Origin: Nocardia stercoris | GTDB taxonomy: Bacteria; Actinomycetota; Actinomycetes; Mycobacteriales; Mycobacteriaceae | Length of the DNA stretch: 64,000 nucleotides | NCBI RefSeq assembly: GCF_003696265.1 | Contig: NZ_RFFH01000001.1 | Location: 1,116,001 to 1,180,000, forward strand | Direction: 5' to 3' | Shown here: piece by piece, positions 16,347 to 24,725 of the stretch | How the letters are laid out: every line of letters starts with the position of its first letter | Position numbering within the stretch: position 1 is the first letter of the stretch | The notes under the pieces: generated by a model | Databases searched by the model: none | Told to the model about the DNA's origin: nothing | Seen by the model: only the letters and a program-made list of their open reading frames with translations | Program-made: the position numbers and the translations under genes

Positions 16347-17237
16347 ATGGACCTCGAGTGGCTGCGTGCCAACCCGCGGCACCTGGGAATCATGCTGACG
16401 CATCAGCGGATCCGGGTGACGCCGGTGCCGGGCGGGGATATCTGTGTGGCCGAGCGGCTGACCCTGGACGACGGCAGCGAGATCTTCACCAAACGGCTGC
16501 CGGTGTCGGCTCCGGACGGGTTCTTCGCCGCGGAAGCCGCTGGGCTGCAATGGCTCTCGGTGCCCGGTGGTCCCGCGATTCCGGAGCTGATCGCGGTGGA
16601 CGAGCAGGTGATCGCGATGGCCTGGGTGGAGCACGGCGCGCCCGCGCCGAGCGTGGCCGAGGATTTCGGGCGGCGGCTGGCGACCCTGCATCGTGCGCCG
16701 TGCCCGGATTTCGGTGGCGAGCAGCCCGGGTTCATCGGCACCGCACCACTGGACAACACGGCAGGCGCCGGTCTCGACTGGCTCAGCTGGTACCGGCTGC
16801 GCCGCATCGAACCGTATCTGCGGCTGTCCCGGGACCGTGGCGCGATCACCGCCGCCGACGCCGCCGCGGTGGAGGCGGCCCTGGACCGCACGGTCGTGCC
16901 GCCGGAGCCACCGGCCCGCATCCACGGCGACCTTCATCCCGGGAATCTGTTGTGGGGCAACGGTTCCGCCTGGCTGGTCGACCCGGCCGCGCATGGTGGC
17001 CACCGCGAAACCGACCTGGCCACCCTGCACCTGTTCGGTGGCCCGGCCCACCTGGACCGGATCCTGGCCGGCTATCAGGAGGTGTATCCGCTCGCCGACG
17101 GCTGGGCGGAACGCGTCGGCGTGCATCAACTCCATCTCGCGCTGGTGCACACCATGCTGTTCGGTCCGGGGTTCGCCGGTCTGGTCCGGGCGGCTGCCGA
17201 GGAGCGCCCGCTGTCGGGCCACGGAGTAGTCAGCTAG
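16347..17237 (+). CDS. Fructosamine kinase family protein
   Basis: A 296-residue protein of the fructosamine/ketosamine-3-kinase (APH-like) family. It has IFTKRLPVS (ATP Lys region), EAAGLQWLSVPGGPAIPELIAVDEQVIAMAWVE, the catalytic loop RIHGDLHPGNLLW and metal-binding LVDPAAHGGHRETDLA, ending with FGPGFAGLVRAA. It would phosphorylate glycated amines to start their deglycation. The ATG at 16347 begins a protein of normal length. Its stop overlaps the stop of the convergent MerR gene in a shared CTAG. Confidence 0.85.
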   Translation: MDLEWLRANPRHLGIMLTHQRIRVTPVPGGDICVAERLTLDDGSEIFTKRLPVSAPDGFFAAEAAGLQWLSVPGGPAIPELIAVDEQVIAMAWVEHGAPAPSVAEDFGRRLATLHRAPCPDFGGEQPGFIGTAPLDNTAGAGLDWLSWYRLRRIEPYLRLSRDRGAITAADAAAVEAALDRTVVPPEPPARIHGDLHPGNLLWGNGSAWLVDPAAHGGHRETDLATLHLFGGPAHLDRILAGYQEVYPLADGWAERVGVHQLHLALVHTMLFGPGFAGLVRAAAEERPLSGHGVVS

Positions 17238-17962
17238 CCCTGGCTTCGATCGAGGTGCTGCGGCACTGACCCGAAGTGCCTCGGACCGATACACTTCGCG
17301 AGTTCGGCGGAGGCATGCAGTAGTGCCAGGGACTGCTCGTTCAGGCGTTGTCGCCAGTCTGCTGTCTGTTGCAGGGCCGTCGTCGCGTCCCCGTCGCCGT
17401 GGATGCGGGAGATCGCCAGAGCGATCTGTGGCAGTGGGAAGTGGCCGCGCCTGAGTAGATGGACGAGCCGCGCATCGGCGACGTCCCGTGGCGTGTACTC
17501 GCGGTGTCCGGTGTGGTGCCGACGGGGTCGCAGCGCACCGGCTCGTTCCCAGCTCCGCAACGTCGCGGCGGTGACGCCGATGTGGCGGGCAACCTCGCCG
17601 ACGGTCAGGGGGACGCGAGCCGGCTCCGGGTCGGGCGGCAAGTGAGCGGCGGCCCGCAGTACACCGTCGAGCTGGTGGATGGTTTCGCGGTCGGCGACGA
17701 TTCGACCGTGCGCGCGGTCGAGCGCGTCGAGTGCATCGGCGGTCCTGCCGCTGACGACGGCCGTGAGGATCGAGGCGCCGGTGGCGTGGCCGACCGCTCG
17801 GGACAGCGCGACGAATGCACGTAGCTGGTCGAGATGCCGCTGCTCGTAGACGCGATAGCCGTGCGCGGTGCGAGCGGCCGAGTCGATGATGCCCTGGGCC
17901 TCGTAGTTGCGCACCGCCTGTTGAGACACGCCCGCCGCGCGTGCCAGATCGATCGGTCTCAT
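17234..17962 (-). CDS. Double-MerR transcriptional regulator (TioE-like)
   Basis: A 242-residue protein with two MerR HTH domains in tandem: MRPIDLARAAGVSQQAVRNYEAQGII-GYRVY at residues 1-45 and LTVGEVARHIGVTAATLRSWERAGAL-HREYT at about 118-160, each followed by a helical segment. This tandem layout is that of TioE-family regulators. The ATG at 17962 begins directly at the first HTH; an upstream in-frame start at 18259 would run deep into the divergent gene and is rejected. It is divergent from the Imm5-like/RCC1 operon with an 88-bp gap holding an 8-bp inverted repeat. Confidence 0.8.
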   Translation of the reverse strand: MRPIDLARAAGVSQQAVRNYEAQGIIDSAARTAHGYRVYEQRHLDQLRAFVALSRAVGHATGASILTAVVSGRTADALDALDRAHGRIVADRETIHQLDGVLRAAAHLPPDPEPARVPLTVGEVARHIGVTAATLRSWERAGALRPRRHHTGHREYTPRDVADARLVHLLRRGHFPLPQIALAISRIHGDGDATTALQQTADWRQRLNEQSLALLHASAELAKCIGPRHFGSVPQHLDRSQG

Positions 17963-17975
17963 CGCTCCATAGTTT

Positions 17976-18019
17976 GAAGGTTTTCTGGATTTTTCACGGC
18001 AGTTCGGTGTCAAACCTTC
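17976..18019. promoter_or_regulatory. Inverted repeat in the MerR/Imm5 divergent promoter
   Basis: GAAGGTTT (17976-17983) and AAACCTTC (18012-18019) are exact inverted copies 28 bp apart between the two divergent starts. A candidate site for the double-MerR protein. Confidence 0.5.
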
Positions 18020-18050
18020 CACCGTTGATTCAGAGTTACGATAACAAGGC

Positions 18051-18626
18051 ATGTCACCGAGCACAGCCGAGAATCCACGCCCGCCACGGGCACCAGACTT
18101 CGTGCTGACCTTGGACGAGCTCAGAGCGGTCAGCGCCTTCAATGTCGCCTGCGCCGAACAGGTCATCGATCTCTTCGAGCAAGCGCACCCCACCGATGCC
18201 CGGCCACGAGCCGCGCTGAACGCGGCGCGGGCATTTGTCCGCGGAGGGTCTCGGTCCAACGAGCAGCGCGTCGCCGCGCTTGCCGCCCACCGCGCAGCGA
18301 AAGGAGCCGAACCGCCCGCAGCACACGCTGCGATGGCCGCCGGCGACGCAGCGGCGTCCGCCTATCTGCACCCGCTCGCGGACGGCGCGCAGGTAGGCCA
18401 CATTCTGCGGGGACCCGCCCACTGCGTCCTTGCTCAACAGCGCCGAGCTGTGGAGCCCCTGACGCGCCCGGACGCAATCGAGAACGTCCTCGGGTACGTG
18501 ACCGCGCAGGTAATCGAGGTGCTGCTGCGCTACCCGCGCGTCCGCCACCGCGGCCGGGAGATTGCTTCGGTGATGGGCGAACTCGACGCGCGGCTGCGGC
18601 GTGACTCGACCCGAGGACCGCAATGA
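18051..18626 (+). CDS. Imm5-like putative immunity protein
   Basis: A 191-residue all-helical Ala-rich protein: LTLDELRAVSAFNVACAEQVIDLFEQAHPTDARPRAALNAARAFVRGG, then several helices with AAHAAMAAGDAAASAYLHPLADGAQVGHI. The order 'CAE-VLPLFE-P-D-RPR-A--AAR-F--G' is that of the Imm5 family ('putative immunity protein' in actinobacterial annotation). Its stop overlaps the start of the RCC1 gene (ATGA), so both are co-translated. No toxin is visible nearby. An actual immunity role is unproven; the link to an RCC1 repeat protein under a MerR-type switch suggests a distinct function. Confidence 0.6.
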   Translation: MSPSTAENPRPPRAPDFVLTLDELRAVSAFNVACAEQVIDLFEQAHPTDARPRAALNAARAFVRGGSRSNEQRVAALAAHRAAKGAEPPAAHAAMAAGDAAASAYLHPLADGAQVGHILRGPAHCVLAQQRRAVEPLTRPDAIENVLGYVTAQVIEVLLRYPRVRHRGREIASVMGELDARLRRDSTRGPQ

Positions 18627-19489
18627 CCTTGTCACGCACGGCATCAAGTACTCGATCGTCGATCGCCGCTGGGCGGCGCCACTCGGTCGGAGTGCGCTCC
18701 GATGGGTCGGTGGTGACAGCGGGGATTCCCGAGGCGCCGGAGTGCGGAGTCGGCACCTGGAACAACATCGTGGCCGTGGCCGCGGGGAATGTGCACACGT
18801 TCTCGAACACCGGCCGCTCGCACACGGTGGGCCTGCGCGCGGACGGCACGGTACTTGCCGTCGGCTGGAACGGGGACGGTCAGTGCGATGTCGCTGATTG
18901 GGCAGGCGTCGTGGGCATCGCAGCCGGCTGGCGTCGCACGTTGTCGGTCCTCGCCGACGGTACGGTCCGTGCCGTCGGACGGGACAAGGAGGGAGCGGCC
19001 GACGTCGGCACGTGGAGCGAGATCGTCGACATCGCCGCCGGCGATTGGCATTCCGTGGGTCTTCGAGCTGACGGCACCGTCGTGGCGGCGGGAAGCAACA
19101 GACGAGGACAGTGCCGGGTAACCGGCTGGCGCAACGTGCGTGCGGTCGCGGCGGGCTATCTCCACACCGTGGCCGTCACCGAGGACGGACGGGTGCATGT
19201 CGCTGGAGACCCGTCGTGTGGTGGCGTGGCGGTATCCGACTGGCGTGACGTGTCACGAGTGTCCGCGGGGAGCTATCACACGGTCGCTGTCGACATCCGA
19301 GGCCGGGTCTGGGCCGCCGGGCACAACAGCCATGGGCAATGCGATGTGTCGTCGTGGCGCGACGTCGTGGCCGTCGCCGCCGGGTCGACTCACACTCTCG
19401 GATTGCGGGGCGACGGAGTTGTTCTCGCGGCCGGCAACAACGACGACGGTCAGTGCGACACGACGAAGTGGCAAATCCGGCGACGCTGA
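18623..19489 (+). CDS. RCC1-repeat beta-propeller protein
   Basis: A 288-residue protein made of about seven blades of 38-40 residues, each reading approximately HTVGLRADGTVLAVGWNGDGQCDVxxWxxVVxIAAG. This is the RCC1/alpha-tubulin-suppressor propeller. No signal peptide or membrane segment is visible, so it is likely cytoplasmic. It starts in an ATGA overlap with the Imm5-like gene, indicating coupling. Bacterial RCC1 propellers are binding scaffolds and the partner here is unknown. Confidence 0.85.
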   Translation: MTLSRTASSTRSSIAAGRRHSVGVRSDGSVVTAGIPEAPECGVGTWNNIVAVAAGNVHTFSNTGRSHTVGLRADGTVLAVGWNGDGQCDVADWAGVVGIAAGWRRTLSVLADGTVRAVGRDKEGAADVGTWSEIVDIAAGDWHSVGLRADGTVVAAGSNRRGQCRVTGWRNVRAVAAGYLHTVAVTEDGRVHVAGDPSCGGVAVSDWRDVSRVSAGSYHTVAVDIRGRVWAAGHNSHGQCDVSSWRDVVAVAAGSTHTLGLRGDGVVLAAGNNDDGQCDTTKWQIRRR

Positions 19490-19564
19490 GCGGATCGAGA
19501 ACACCGGTGATGTCCTCGGCACTCGGGAGCGCCGGTTCCGGTGTGAGTGCTGTTTCACACATAG

Positions 19565-19576
19565 GTTGTGCACAAC
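19565..19576. promoter_or_regulatory. Candidate OhrR operator
   Basis: The perfect 12-bp palindrome GTTGTGCACAAC is followed by an AT-rich TTAATTGCGTAC, 25 bp upstream of the ohrR start. Its position and AT-rich context fit autoregulation by OhrR. Confidence 0.55.
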
Positions 19577-19601
19577 TTAATTGCGTACTACATTATCGTG
19601 C

Positions 19602-20048
19602 ATGACGAACCCACTGGCACTCGACGAGCAGCTGTGTTTCCCGCTCTACGCCGCGTCGCGCGCCATGACCGCGCGCTACCGGCCGAAGCTGGAAGCGCTC
19701 GGGCTCACCTATCCGCAGTACCTGGTCATGCTGGCGCTGTGGGAACGGGACGGGCGCACGGTGGGGGAGATCTGCGGCGAACTGGCCCTCGATTCCGGGA
19801 CCGTCTCACCACTGCTGAAGCGTCTCGAAGCGGCCGGGTTCGTGACCCGCGCCCGCAGCGCCGACGACGAACGACGAGTCGAGGTCCGGCTCACCGGCGA
19901 GGGCCGGGAGTTGCGGGAGCAGGCGTGCCCGATCCCGGCGGCCATGGCCCGCGAGGTCGGCCTCCCGGCCCAGGACCTCGAGACATTGCGAAACCTGTTG
20001 GTGCGGTTGACCGCCGCGCTGGAGCGAACCGAAAGGGACGAACGATGA
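19602..20048 (+). CDS. ohrR: OhrR-like MarR-family peroxide-sensing repressor
   Basis: A 148-residue winged-helix MarR protein. It opens MTNPLALDEQLCFPLYAASR, with the conserved reactive Cys (Cys12 here) at the place used by OhrR to sense organic hydroperoxides, and contains the LDSGTVSPLLKRLEAAGFVTRARSADDERRV wing. ATG at 19602 gives the expected N-terminus. The stop overlaps the ohr start in ATGA, so repressor and target form one operon controlled by the palindrome upstream. Confidence 0.88.
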   Translation: MTNPLALDEQLCFPLYAASRAMTARYRPKLEALGLTYPQYLVMLALWERDGRTVGEICGELALDSGTVSPLLKRLEAAGFVTRARSADDERRVEVRLTGEGRELREQACPIPAAMAREVGLPAQDLETLRNLLVRLTAALERTERDER

Positions 20049-20467
20049 AAATCCTGTACACCGCGGAAGCACTGGCCAGCGGCGACGGCCGCAACGGCCA
20101 CGCGCGCACCACCGACGGCAAGGTCGACGTCGACCTGTCCATGCCCGTCGAGATGGGCGGCGACGGCGCCGGCACCAACCCGGAACAGCTGTTCGCCGCC
20201 GGATACGCGGCCTGCTTCCACTCCGCGCTGCGCCTGGTCGCGCGCGCCGAGAAGGCCGATGTCAGCGACTCCGCCGTCGGCGCCCGCGTCTCGCTGGGCA
20301 CCGCGGACACCGGCGCCTTCGGCCTCGCCGTCACCCTGGAGGTCTCGCTGCCCAACGTCACTCGCGACGAAGCCCTCGCGCTGACCGAGAAGGCGCACCA
20401 GGTCTGCCCGTACTCCAACGCCACCCGCGGCAACGTCGAGGTCACGCTGACCCTCGCCGACGACTGA
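20045..20467 (+). CDS. ohr: Organic hydroperoxide resistance protein
   Basis: A 140-residue OsmC/Ohr protein. It has the two redox Cys motifs, GYAACFHSALRLVA and QVCPYSNATRGN, plus N-terminal LYTAEALASGDGRNGHARTTDG and the NPEQLFAAGYA box. Ohr reduces organic hydroperoxides with lipoylated-protein thiols in the cytoplasm. The length is normal and no residue is missing. Translation is coupled to ohrR. Confidence 0.93.
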   Translation: MKILYTAEALASGDGRNGHARTTDGKVDVDLSMPVEMGGDGAGTNPEQLFAAGYAACFHSALRLVARAEKADVSDSAVGARVSLGTADTGAFGLAVTLEVSLPNVTRDEALALTEKAHQVCPYSNATRGNVEVTLTLADD

Positions 20468-20474
20468 GCCGTCC

Positions 20475-20512
20475 CCGGTGCGGCCGTCCGAATCATCGGG
20501 CGGCCGCACCGG
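20475..20512. terminator. Hairpin after ohr
   Basis: Perfect 12-bp arms (CCGGTGCGGCCG / CGGCCGCACCGG) plus an inner CCG/CGG pairing, starting 8 bp after the ohr stop. Confidence 0.85.
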
Positions 20513-20590
20513 CGCGTTCGTCCGGTTCCTGCCTGGTCGGGTGGTAGTGGTAGTACGTCCTATCTCGACGGCGGCGGCTCAGGAGTTCGG

Positions 20591-21862
20591 ATGACGGCAG
20601 CGACCTCGGTCCTATCCACTGCGCTCGCGGGCGTGCCGGGGCTGCGCGACCGGCTCGCCGATCTCTACCGTGACCTGCATTCGCATCCCGAACTCTCCGG
20701 CGCCGAACATCGCACGGCCGCCATCCTGGCCGATCGTGCCGCGGCACTGGGCTGTTCGGTGACCGACGGGGTCGGCGGTACCGGGGTGGTGGCGGTACTG
20801 GCCAACGGCAGTGGGCCGACCGTCCTGCTGCGCGCCGATATCGACGCCCTGCCCGTGACCGAGGCGACCGGCCTGTCCTACGCCTCCGGGACCGACGGCG
20901 TCATGCACGCCTGCGGCCACGACCTGCACGCCACCTGCCTGCTCGGCGCGCTGGAACTGCTCGCCGGCTCTCGTTCCGGCTGGTCCGGGACCGTGCTCGC
21001 GGTGTTCCAGCCGGCCGAGGAGACCGGCACGGGCGCACAGGCGATGATCGACGACCGGTTCTACCATCGGTTCGCCACCCCGGACGTGGTGCTCGCCCAG
21101 CACACCGGGCCCTTCCCGGTCGGCGTGGTAGGCACCCACTCGGGGCCGTTCTTCGCCGCCACCGACGCGCTGCGGGTGGTGCTGCACGGCAAGGGCGGGC
21201 ACGGATCGCGCCCGGAGGCCACCGTCGACCCGGTGGTGATGGCCGCGGCCACCGTGATGCGCCTGCAGACCGTCGTCTCCCGCGAGATCCCCGCCGGTGA
21301 CGCCGCGGTGGTGACGGTCGGCTCGCTGCACGCCGGCACTACGCACAATGTCATTCCCGACGACGCCGAGTTGCAGCTCAACATCCGCACCTTCGATCCC
21401 GCGGTCCGCTCGACCGTCCTGGCGGCGGTGCACCGGATCGTCAAGGCCGAGGCCGTGGCGTCCGGGGCCCAATGGGATCCCGAGATCAGTGAGATCACCA
21501 CCTTCCCCGTGCTGTCGAACGACGAGGCCGCCGTCGAGAAGACCTCCGCCGCCCTGGCCGCGGTCTTCGGCAGGGACCGGATCATCGACCCGGGCCGGGT
21601 GACCGGCAGCGAGGATGCCGGGATCTTCGCGACCGAGGCCGGAGTTCCGTTGTGCTACTGGCTGTTCGGCGTGCTGGACCCGGCTCGCTTCGGCAGCCCG
21701 GACCCGGTCGCCGGCCTGACCGCGCTGCTCACCGGCACGATCGACGCCAAGAGCGTCCCCAGTCCACACTCCGCCACCTACGCGCCCTCCCTGGACGCGA
21801 TCGACGTCGGCGTCACGGCCATGACCACGGCCGCCCTCGCCTGGCTGGACCCCTCCGCCTGA
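20591..21862 (+). CDS. M20D-family amidohydrolase (hippurate/IAA-amino-acid hydrolase-like)
   Basis: A 423-residue protein. Metal-binding motifs are visible: LRADIDALPV, MHACGHDLHATCLLGA, FQPAEETGTGAQAMI and the late EDAGIFATEAGVPLCYWLFG. A dimerisation lid domain lies about residues 185-300. These di-metal enzymes remove N-acyl groups from amino acids or conjugates in the cytoplasm. AGGAG lies 5 bases before the ATG. The substrate is not determined. Confidence 0.88.
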   Translation: MTAATSVLSTALAGVPGLRDRLADLYRDLHSHPELSGAEHRTAAILADRAAALGCSVTDGVGGTGVVAVLANGSGPTVLLRADIDALPVTEATGLSYASGTDGVMHACGHDLHATCLLGALELLAGSRSGWSGTVLAVFQPAEETGTGAQAMIDDRFYHRFATPDVVLAQHTGPFPVGVVGTHSGPFFAATDALRVVLHGKGGHGSRPEATVDPVVMAAATVMRLQTVVSREIPAGDAAVVTVGSLHAGTTHNVIPDDAELQLNIRTFDPAVRSTVLAAVHRIVKAEAVASGAQWDPEISEITTFPVLSNDEAAVEKTSAALAAVFGRDRIIDPGRVTGSEDAGIFATEAGVPLCYWLFGVLDPARFGSPDPVAGLTALLTGTIDAKSVPSPHSATYAPSLDAIDVGVTAMTTAALAWLDPSA

Positions 21863-21883
21863 CCGGGCGGGTACGCCGCCGGG

Positions 21884-22573
21884 GTGATAGGGCAACGGTC
21901 CCAATCGGACCCGAACTACCATTCATGGATGTCGGGGCCGTGGAACATGTCGAGGATGGTCGAAGGCCGGGTGGTGCGCGACGCGTCGCACCCTGTCCGG
22001 ATCCTGTTCCGCACCGGCCCGGGCCAGCTACTCGCGGTCGGTGAGCGCGGCCCGGAATCGAAGCTGCCGTGGCGGGGTCGGGCGGCGCGGCACCGCATCA
22101 CCGGCGCCGACGGTTCGATCCTGGAACTGGACGGCCGCGACCGCGCCCGCACCACGGTCCTGCGCGAGAACGGCGCCCAAGCCGGAGTACTGCTGCACGG
22201 CACGTCCGTCACCGCCGTCGCCGAGCCCGGCGGCACCGTGTGCCACCTCGTCGCCGACCCCGCCCCCGCAACCCCCGACGTCGACGTCCTGTCCGTATTG
22301 GACCCGTGCGGAACCGAATTCGCCCGCACCGAGGTCGTGCGGACCCCCGCCGGCTGGGCCCGCGGCCACACGGTGGACGCGGCCGGGCACACCTACGTCT
22401 GGTGGGACCGCACCGGACTCGCCCCAGCCGTGCCCGTCCTGGGCACCCGCCTGGTGATCTGCCGCGACCTCGACCGCACCGAACGCGAGATCCTGCTGGC
22501 CCTCTGCACCGAGATCGCCGTCGACCCCACCCGCTACAACCGCCTGCTCACCCCCGCGGCCACACTCCACTGA
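21884..22573 (+). CDS. Hypothetical protein
   Basis: An open frame of 229 codons with strong actinobacterial codon bias. I do not recognise a family. The central part is predicted beta-rich (GQLLAVGERGPESKLPWRGRAARHRITGADGSILELDG, TYVWWDRTGL) and the end is helical (LDRTEREILLALCTEIAVDPTRYNRLL). There is no signal peptide or membrane segment. The GTG at 21884 and ATGs at 21929, 21947 and 21956 are all in frame; none has a good ribosome site, so the start is uncertain. It follows the M20D gene by 21 bp and may be co-transcribed. Confidence 0.6.
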   Translation: MIGQRSQSDPNYHSWMSGPWNMSRMVEGRVVRDASHPVRILFRTGPGQLLAVGERGPESKLPWRGRAARHRITGADGSILELDGRDRARTTVLRENGAQAGVLLHGTSVTAVAEPGGTVCHLVADPAPATPDVDVLSVLDPCGTEFARTEVVRTPAGWARGHTVDAAGHTYVWWDRTGLAPAVPVLGTRLVICRDLDRTEREILLALCTEIAVDPTRYNRLLTPAATLH

Positions 22574-22651
22574 CCACCCCGGCCGCGAACCGTGGCTCAC
22601 GGGAAGCTCTGCCCGGCAACGGTTCCGGGTCGGCGCCGGTAGGGTCCGGGC

Positions 22652-23734
22652 ATGCGGATGGGGGATGTGCGGCGGATCGGTGCCGGGTTTCGCGCCCGGT
22701 GGCGGAGCTGGTCGCGCTGGTCGCGGACCGCCCGGGTGGCGGGTGTGGTCATGGTGCTGGTGCTGGTCTCGGCCGCTTCGCCGGTGGTGCTGCTGCGGCT
22801 GGCGGATGTGGGCACGCCGCGCGCCGATGTCCGGACCCGCGGCCACGATGCGTACTGGATCGGGCACCGCTGGGTCGACGGCCGTGCCACCGAGGCCGAG
22901 GTGACCGCGCTCGCGGCCCAGCTCGCCGGGACGGGGGTCGCCGATGTCTTCGTGCACACCGGACCGCTCGCCGACGACGGCAGCCTGCCCGCCGATCTCG
23001 CGCCGCGGGCCGGCTGGTTCGTCGCGGCCGTACACCGGGCCGCGCCCGGGCTGCGGGTGCAGGCGTGGCTCGGTGACCTGGTGGCGCCCACCCACGACGC
23101 GCTCGACATGGCGAACCCGCAGACGCGAAACCACGTGGCGGGCGCGGTGACTCAGGTGCTCGACCTCGGATTCGACGGTGTCCATTTCGATCTGGAGCCC
23201 GTTCACTCGGGATCGCCCGACTACCTTGCCATCCTGGATCGCGCGCACGCCCTGACCGGCGCCCGCGGCGTCCGGCTGTCGGTGTCGGCGCCGCAGCTGG
23301 ACCCGCTGCCCGGACTGCATCTGGTGGGCGCCGCGCTCGGCCCGCACGGAAAGTTCTGGTCCCAGCGGTATTTCGCGCAGGTCGCGAGCCGGGTCGACCA
23401 GATCGCGGTGATGTCCTACGACACCTGGATGCCGACACCCGAGCTGTACAGCGGTTACGTGGCCCGCCAGACCGCCCTCGCGCTCGCGGTCACCCCGCCG
23501 GGAGTGGACCTGCTGATGGGGGTTCCCGCCTACTGGGCCGAGGACTACGGCCACCACGGTTCCGCCGAGACCGTGCCGGCCGCGCTGCGTGGGATCCGGC
23601 TGGGCCTGGGCCGGACTGCCCCGGATCGGCAGAATGTCGGTGTCGCACTGTATGTCGACTACACCGCGACCCCGGACGACTGGGCCGCCTACCGCCGGGA
23701 CTGGGGGTCGGACGGCGGGGTGACTCGCCGGTAG
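22652..23734 (+). CDS. Membrane-anchored GH18-like TIM-barrel protein
   Basis: A 360-residue protein with a basic N-terminus and one hydrophobic segment (about residues 28-48), then an extracytoplasmic domain. The motif FDGVHFDLEPVH (about residues 172-183) matches the DxxDxE signature of glycoside hydrolase family 18, and SVSAPQLD, QIAVMSYDTW and GVPAYWAEDY fit later strands of that barrel. It may cleave or bind an N-acetylglucosamine-type polymer outside the membrane. The catalytic acid is kept (Glu in DLEP), but the family includes non-enzymatic lectins. Confidence 0.65.
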   Translation: MRMGDVRRIGAGFRARWRSWSRWSRTARVAGVVMVLVLVSAASPVVLLRLADVGTPRADVRTRGHDAYWIGHRWVDGRATEAEVTALAAQLAGTGVADVFVHTGPLADDGSLPADLAPRAGWFVAAVHRAAPGLRVQAWLGDLVAPTHDALDMANPQTRNHVAGAVTQVLDLGFDGVHFDLEPVHSGSPDYLAILDRAHALTGARGVRLSVSAPQLDPLPGLHLVGAALGPHGKFWSQRYFAQVASRVDQIAVMSYDTWMPTPELYSGYVARQTALALAVTPPGVDLLMGVPAYWAEDYGHHGSAETVPAALRGIRLGLGRTAPDRQNVGVALYVDYTATPDDWAAYRRDWGSDGGVTRR

Positions 23735-23743
23735 TATTACCGG

Positions 23744-24661
23744 ATGGACCAGTTGGAAACGATCGATACGACCCGTCTGCGCTGGTTCGTCGCGGTAGCC
23801 GAGGAATTGCATTTCGCCCGGGCCGCCCGGACGCTCGGCATCTCGCGGCAGCGGCTGAGCGCCACGGTCACCGAACTGGAGAGTGAACTAGCCCGCCCGC
23901 TGTTCGTTCCCGGTGCGCAGTCGACCCGGCTCACCGCCGCGGGGGAGCAGGCCCTCGCGGCCGCCCGCGAAATCCTCGCCCGCTCGGAAGAGACTGTGGC
24001 CCAAGACATTCCGGCGGGCCCGGGTGCGTTCCGGGTCGGCTACGTGCCGGGCGTGACCATGTCGAAGTGGGCCGACCGCTGGGCGGAACGCTATCCCGAC
24101 GAGCCCCTGGAGCTGATCGGAATCCCGCAGGCCGAGCAGCTCGCCGCCCTGCGCGACGGCCGGGTCGACATGTGCCTGGTGCGGTTGCCCATCGATCGCG
24201 AGGGCCTGCACGCCATTCCGCTGTACAAGGAACTGGCCGTCGCGGTGGTCCCCAAGGATCATCCGATCTCGCTGTTCGACGAAGTGGTCACCGCGGACCT
24301 GGCCGCCGAACGCATGCAGGACGCGTCCGACCTGGACGACATCGCCGCCACCCTGGACCTGGTCGCCGCCGTCGGCGGCGCGGCGATCGTGCCGCACTCG
24401 CTGGCCCGACTGCACCACCGCCGGGATCTGGTGTACCGCACCGTCACCGACGTCGCACCCACCGAGATCGCACTGGCCTGGCCGGCCGCGTCCGACGACG
24501 AGCGCACCGAGAATTTCATCGGGATCGTCCGCGGCCGCACGGTGAACAGCTCCCGCACCCCGCAGCCGCGCGCCCAAACGCAACAGCCGCGTCGGGCCGC
24601 CAAGCCCCGGCAGGCGACGCGGGCCAAGCCCGCCAGATCCACCCGGCGCCGGTCCCGGTAG
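23744..24661 (+). CDS. LysR-family regulator with long basic tail
   Basis: A 305-residue protein. The HTH lies at residues about 8-65 (TTRLRWFVAVAEELHFARAARTLGISRQRLSATVTELE), then a compact effector domain (about 90-260), then about 40 residues rich in Arg, Lys, Gln and Pro with no predicted fold. The effector domain appears shorter than usual, with one subdomain reduced around ERMQDASDLDD. It starts 10 bp after the GH18-like gene. The target is not evident. The basic tail could add nonspecific DNA affinity (inference). Confidence 0.8.
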   Translation: MDQLETIDTTRLRWFVAVAEELHFARAARTLGISRQRLSATVTELESELARPLFVPGAQSTRLTAAGEQALAAAREILARSEETVAQDIPAGPGAFRVGYVPGVTMSKWADRWAERYPDEPLELIGIPQAEQLAALRDGRVDMCLVRLPIDREGLHAIPLYKELAVAVVPKDHPISLFDEVVTADLAAERMQDASDLDDIAATLDLVAAVGGAAIVPHSLARLHHRRDLVYRTVTDVAPTEIALAWPAASDDERTENFIGIVRGRTVNSSRTPQPRAQTQQPRRAAKPRQATRAKPARSTRRRSR

Positions 24662-24668
24662 CCGAATA

Positions 24669-24711
24669 CTCCGATGGGGTGGCACCGCAGTGCGGTGCCA
24701 CCCCATCGGAG
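24669..24711. terminator. Very strong bidirectional hairpin
   Basis: Perfect 21-bp arms starting CTCCGATGGGGTGGCACCG, around a single central base, between the LysR gene and the convergent DUF2631 gene. Confidence 0.93.
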
Positions 24712-24725
24712 CAGTTCGAGCGAAT

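Noticed and set aside
17963..18259. N-terminal extension of the double-MerR protein
   Set aside because: It would overlap the Imm5-like gene and the shared promoter, and the first HTH begins exactly at the ATG at 17962.
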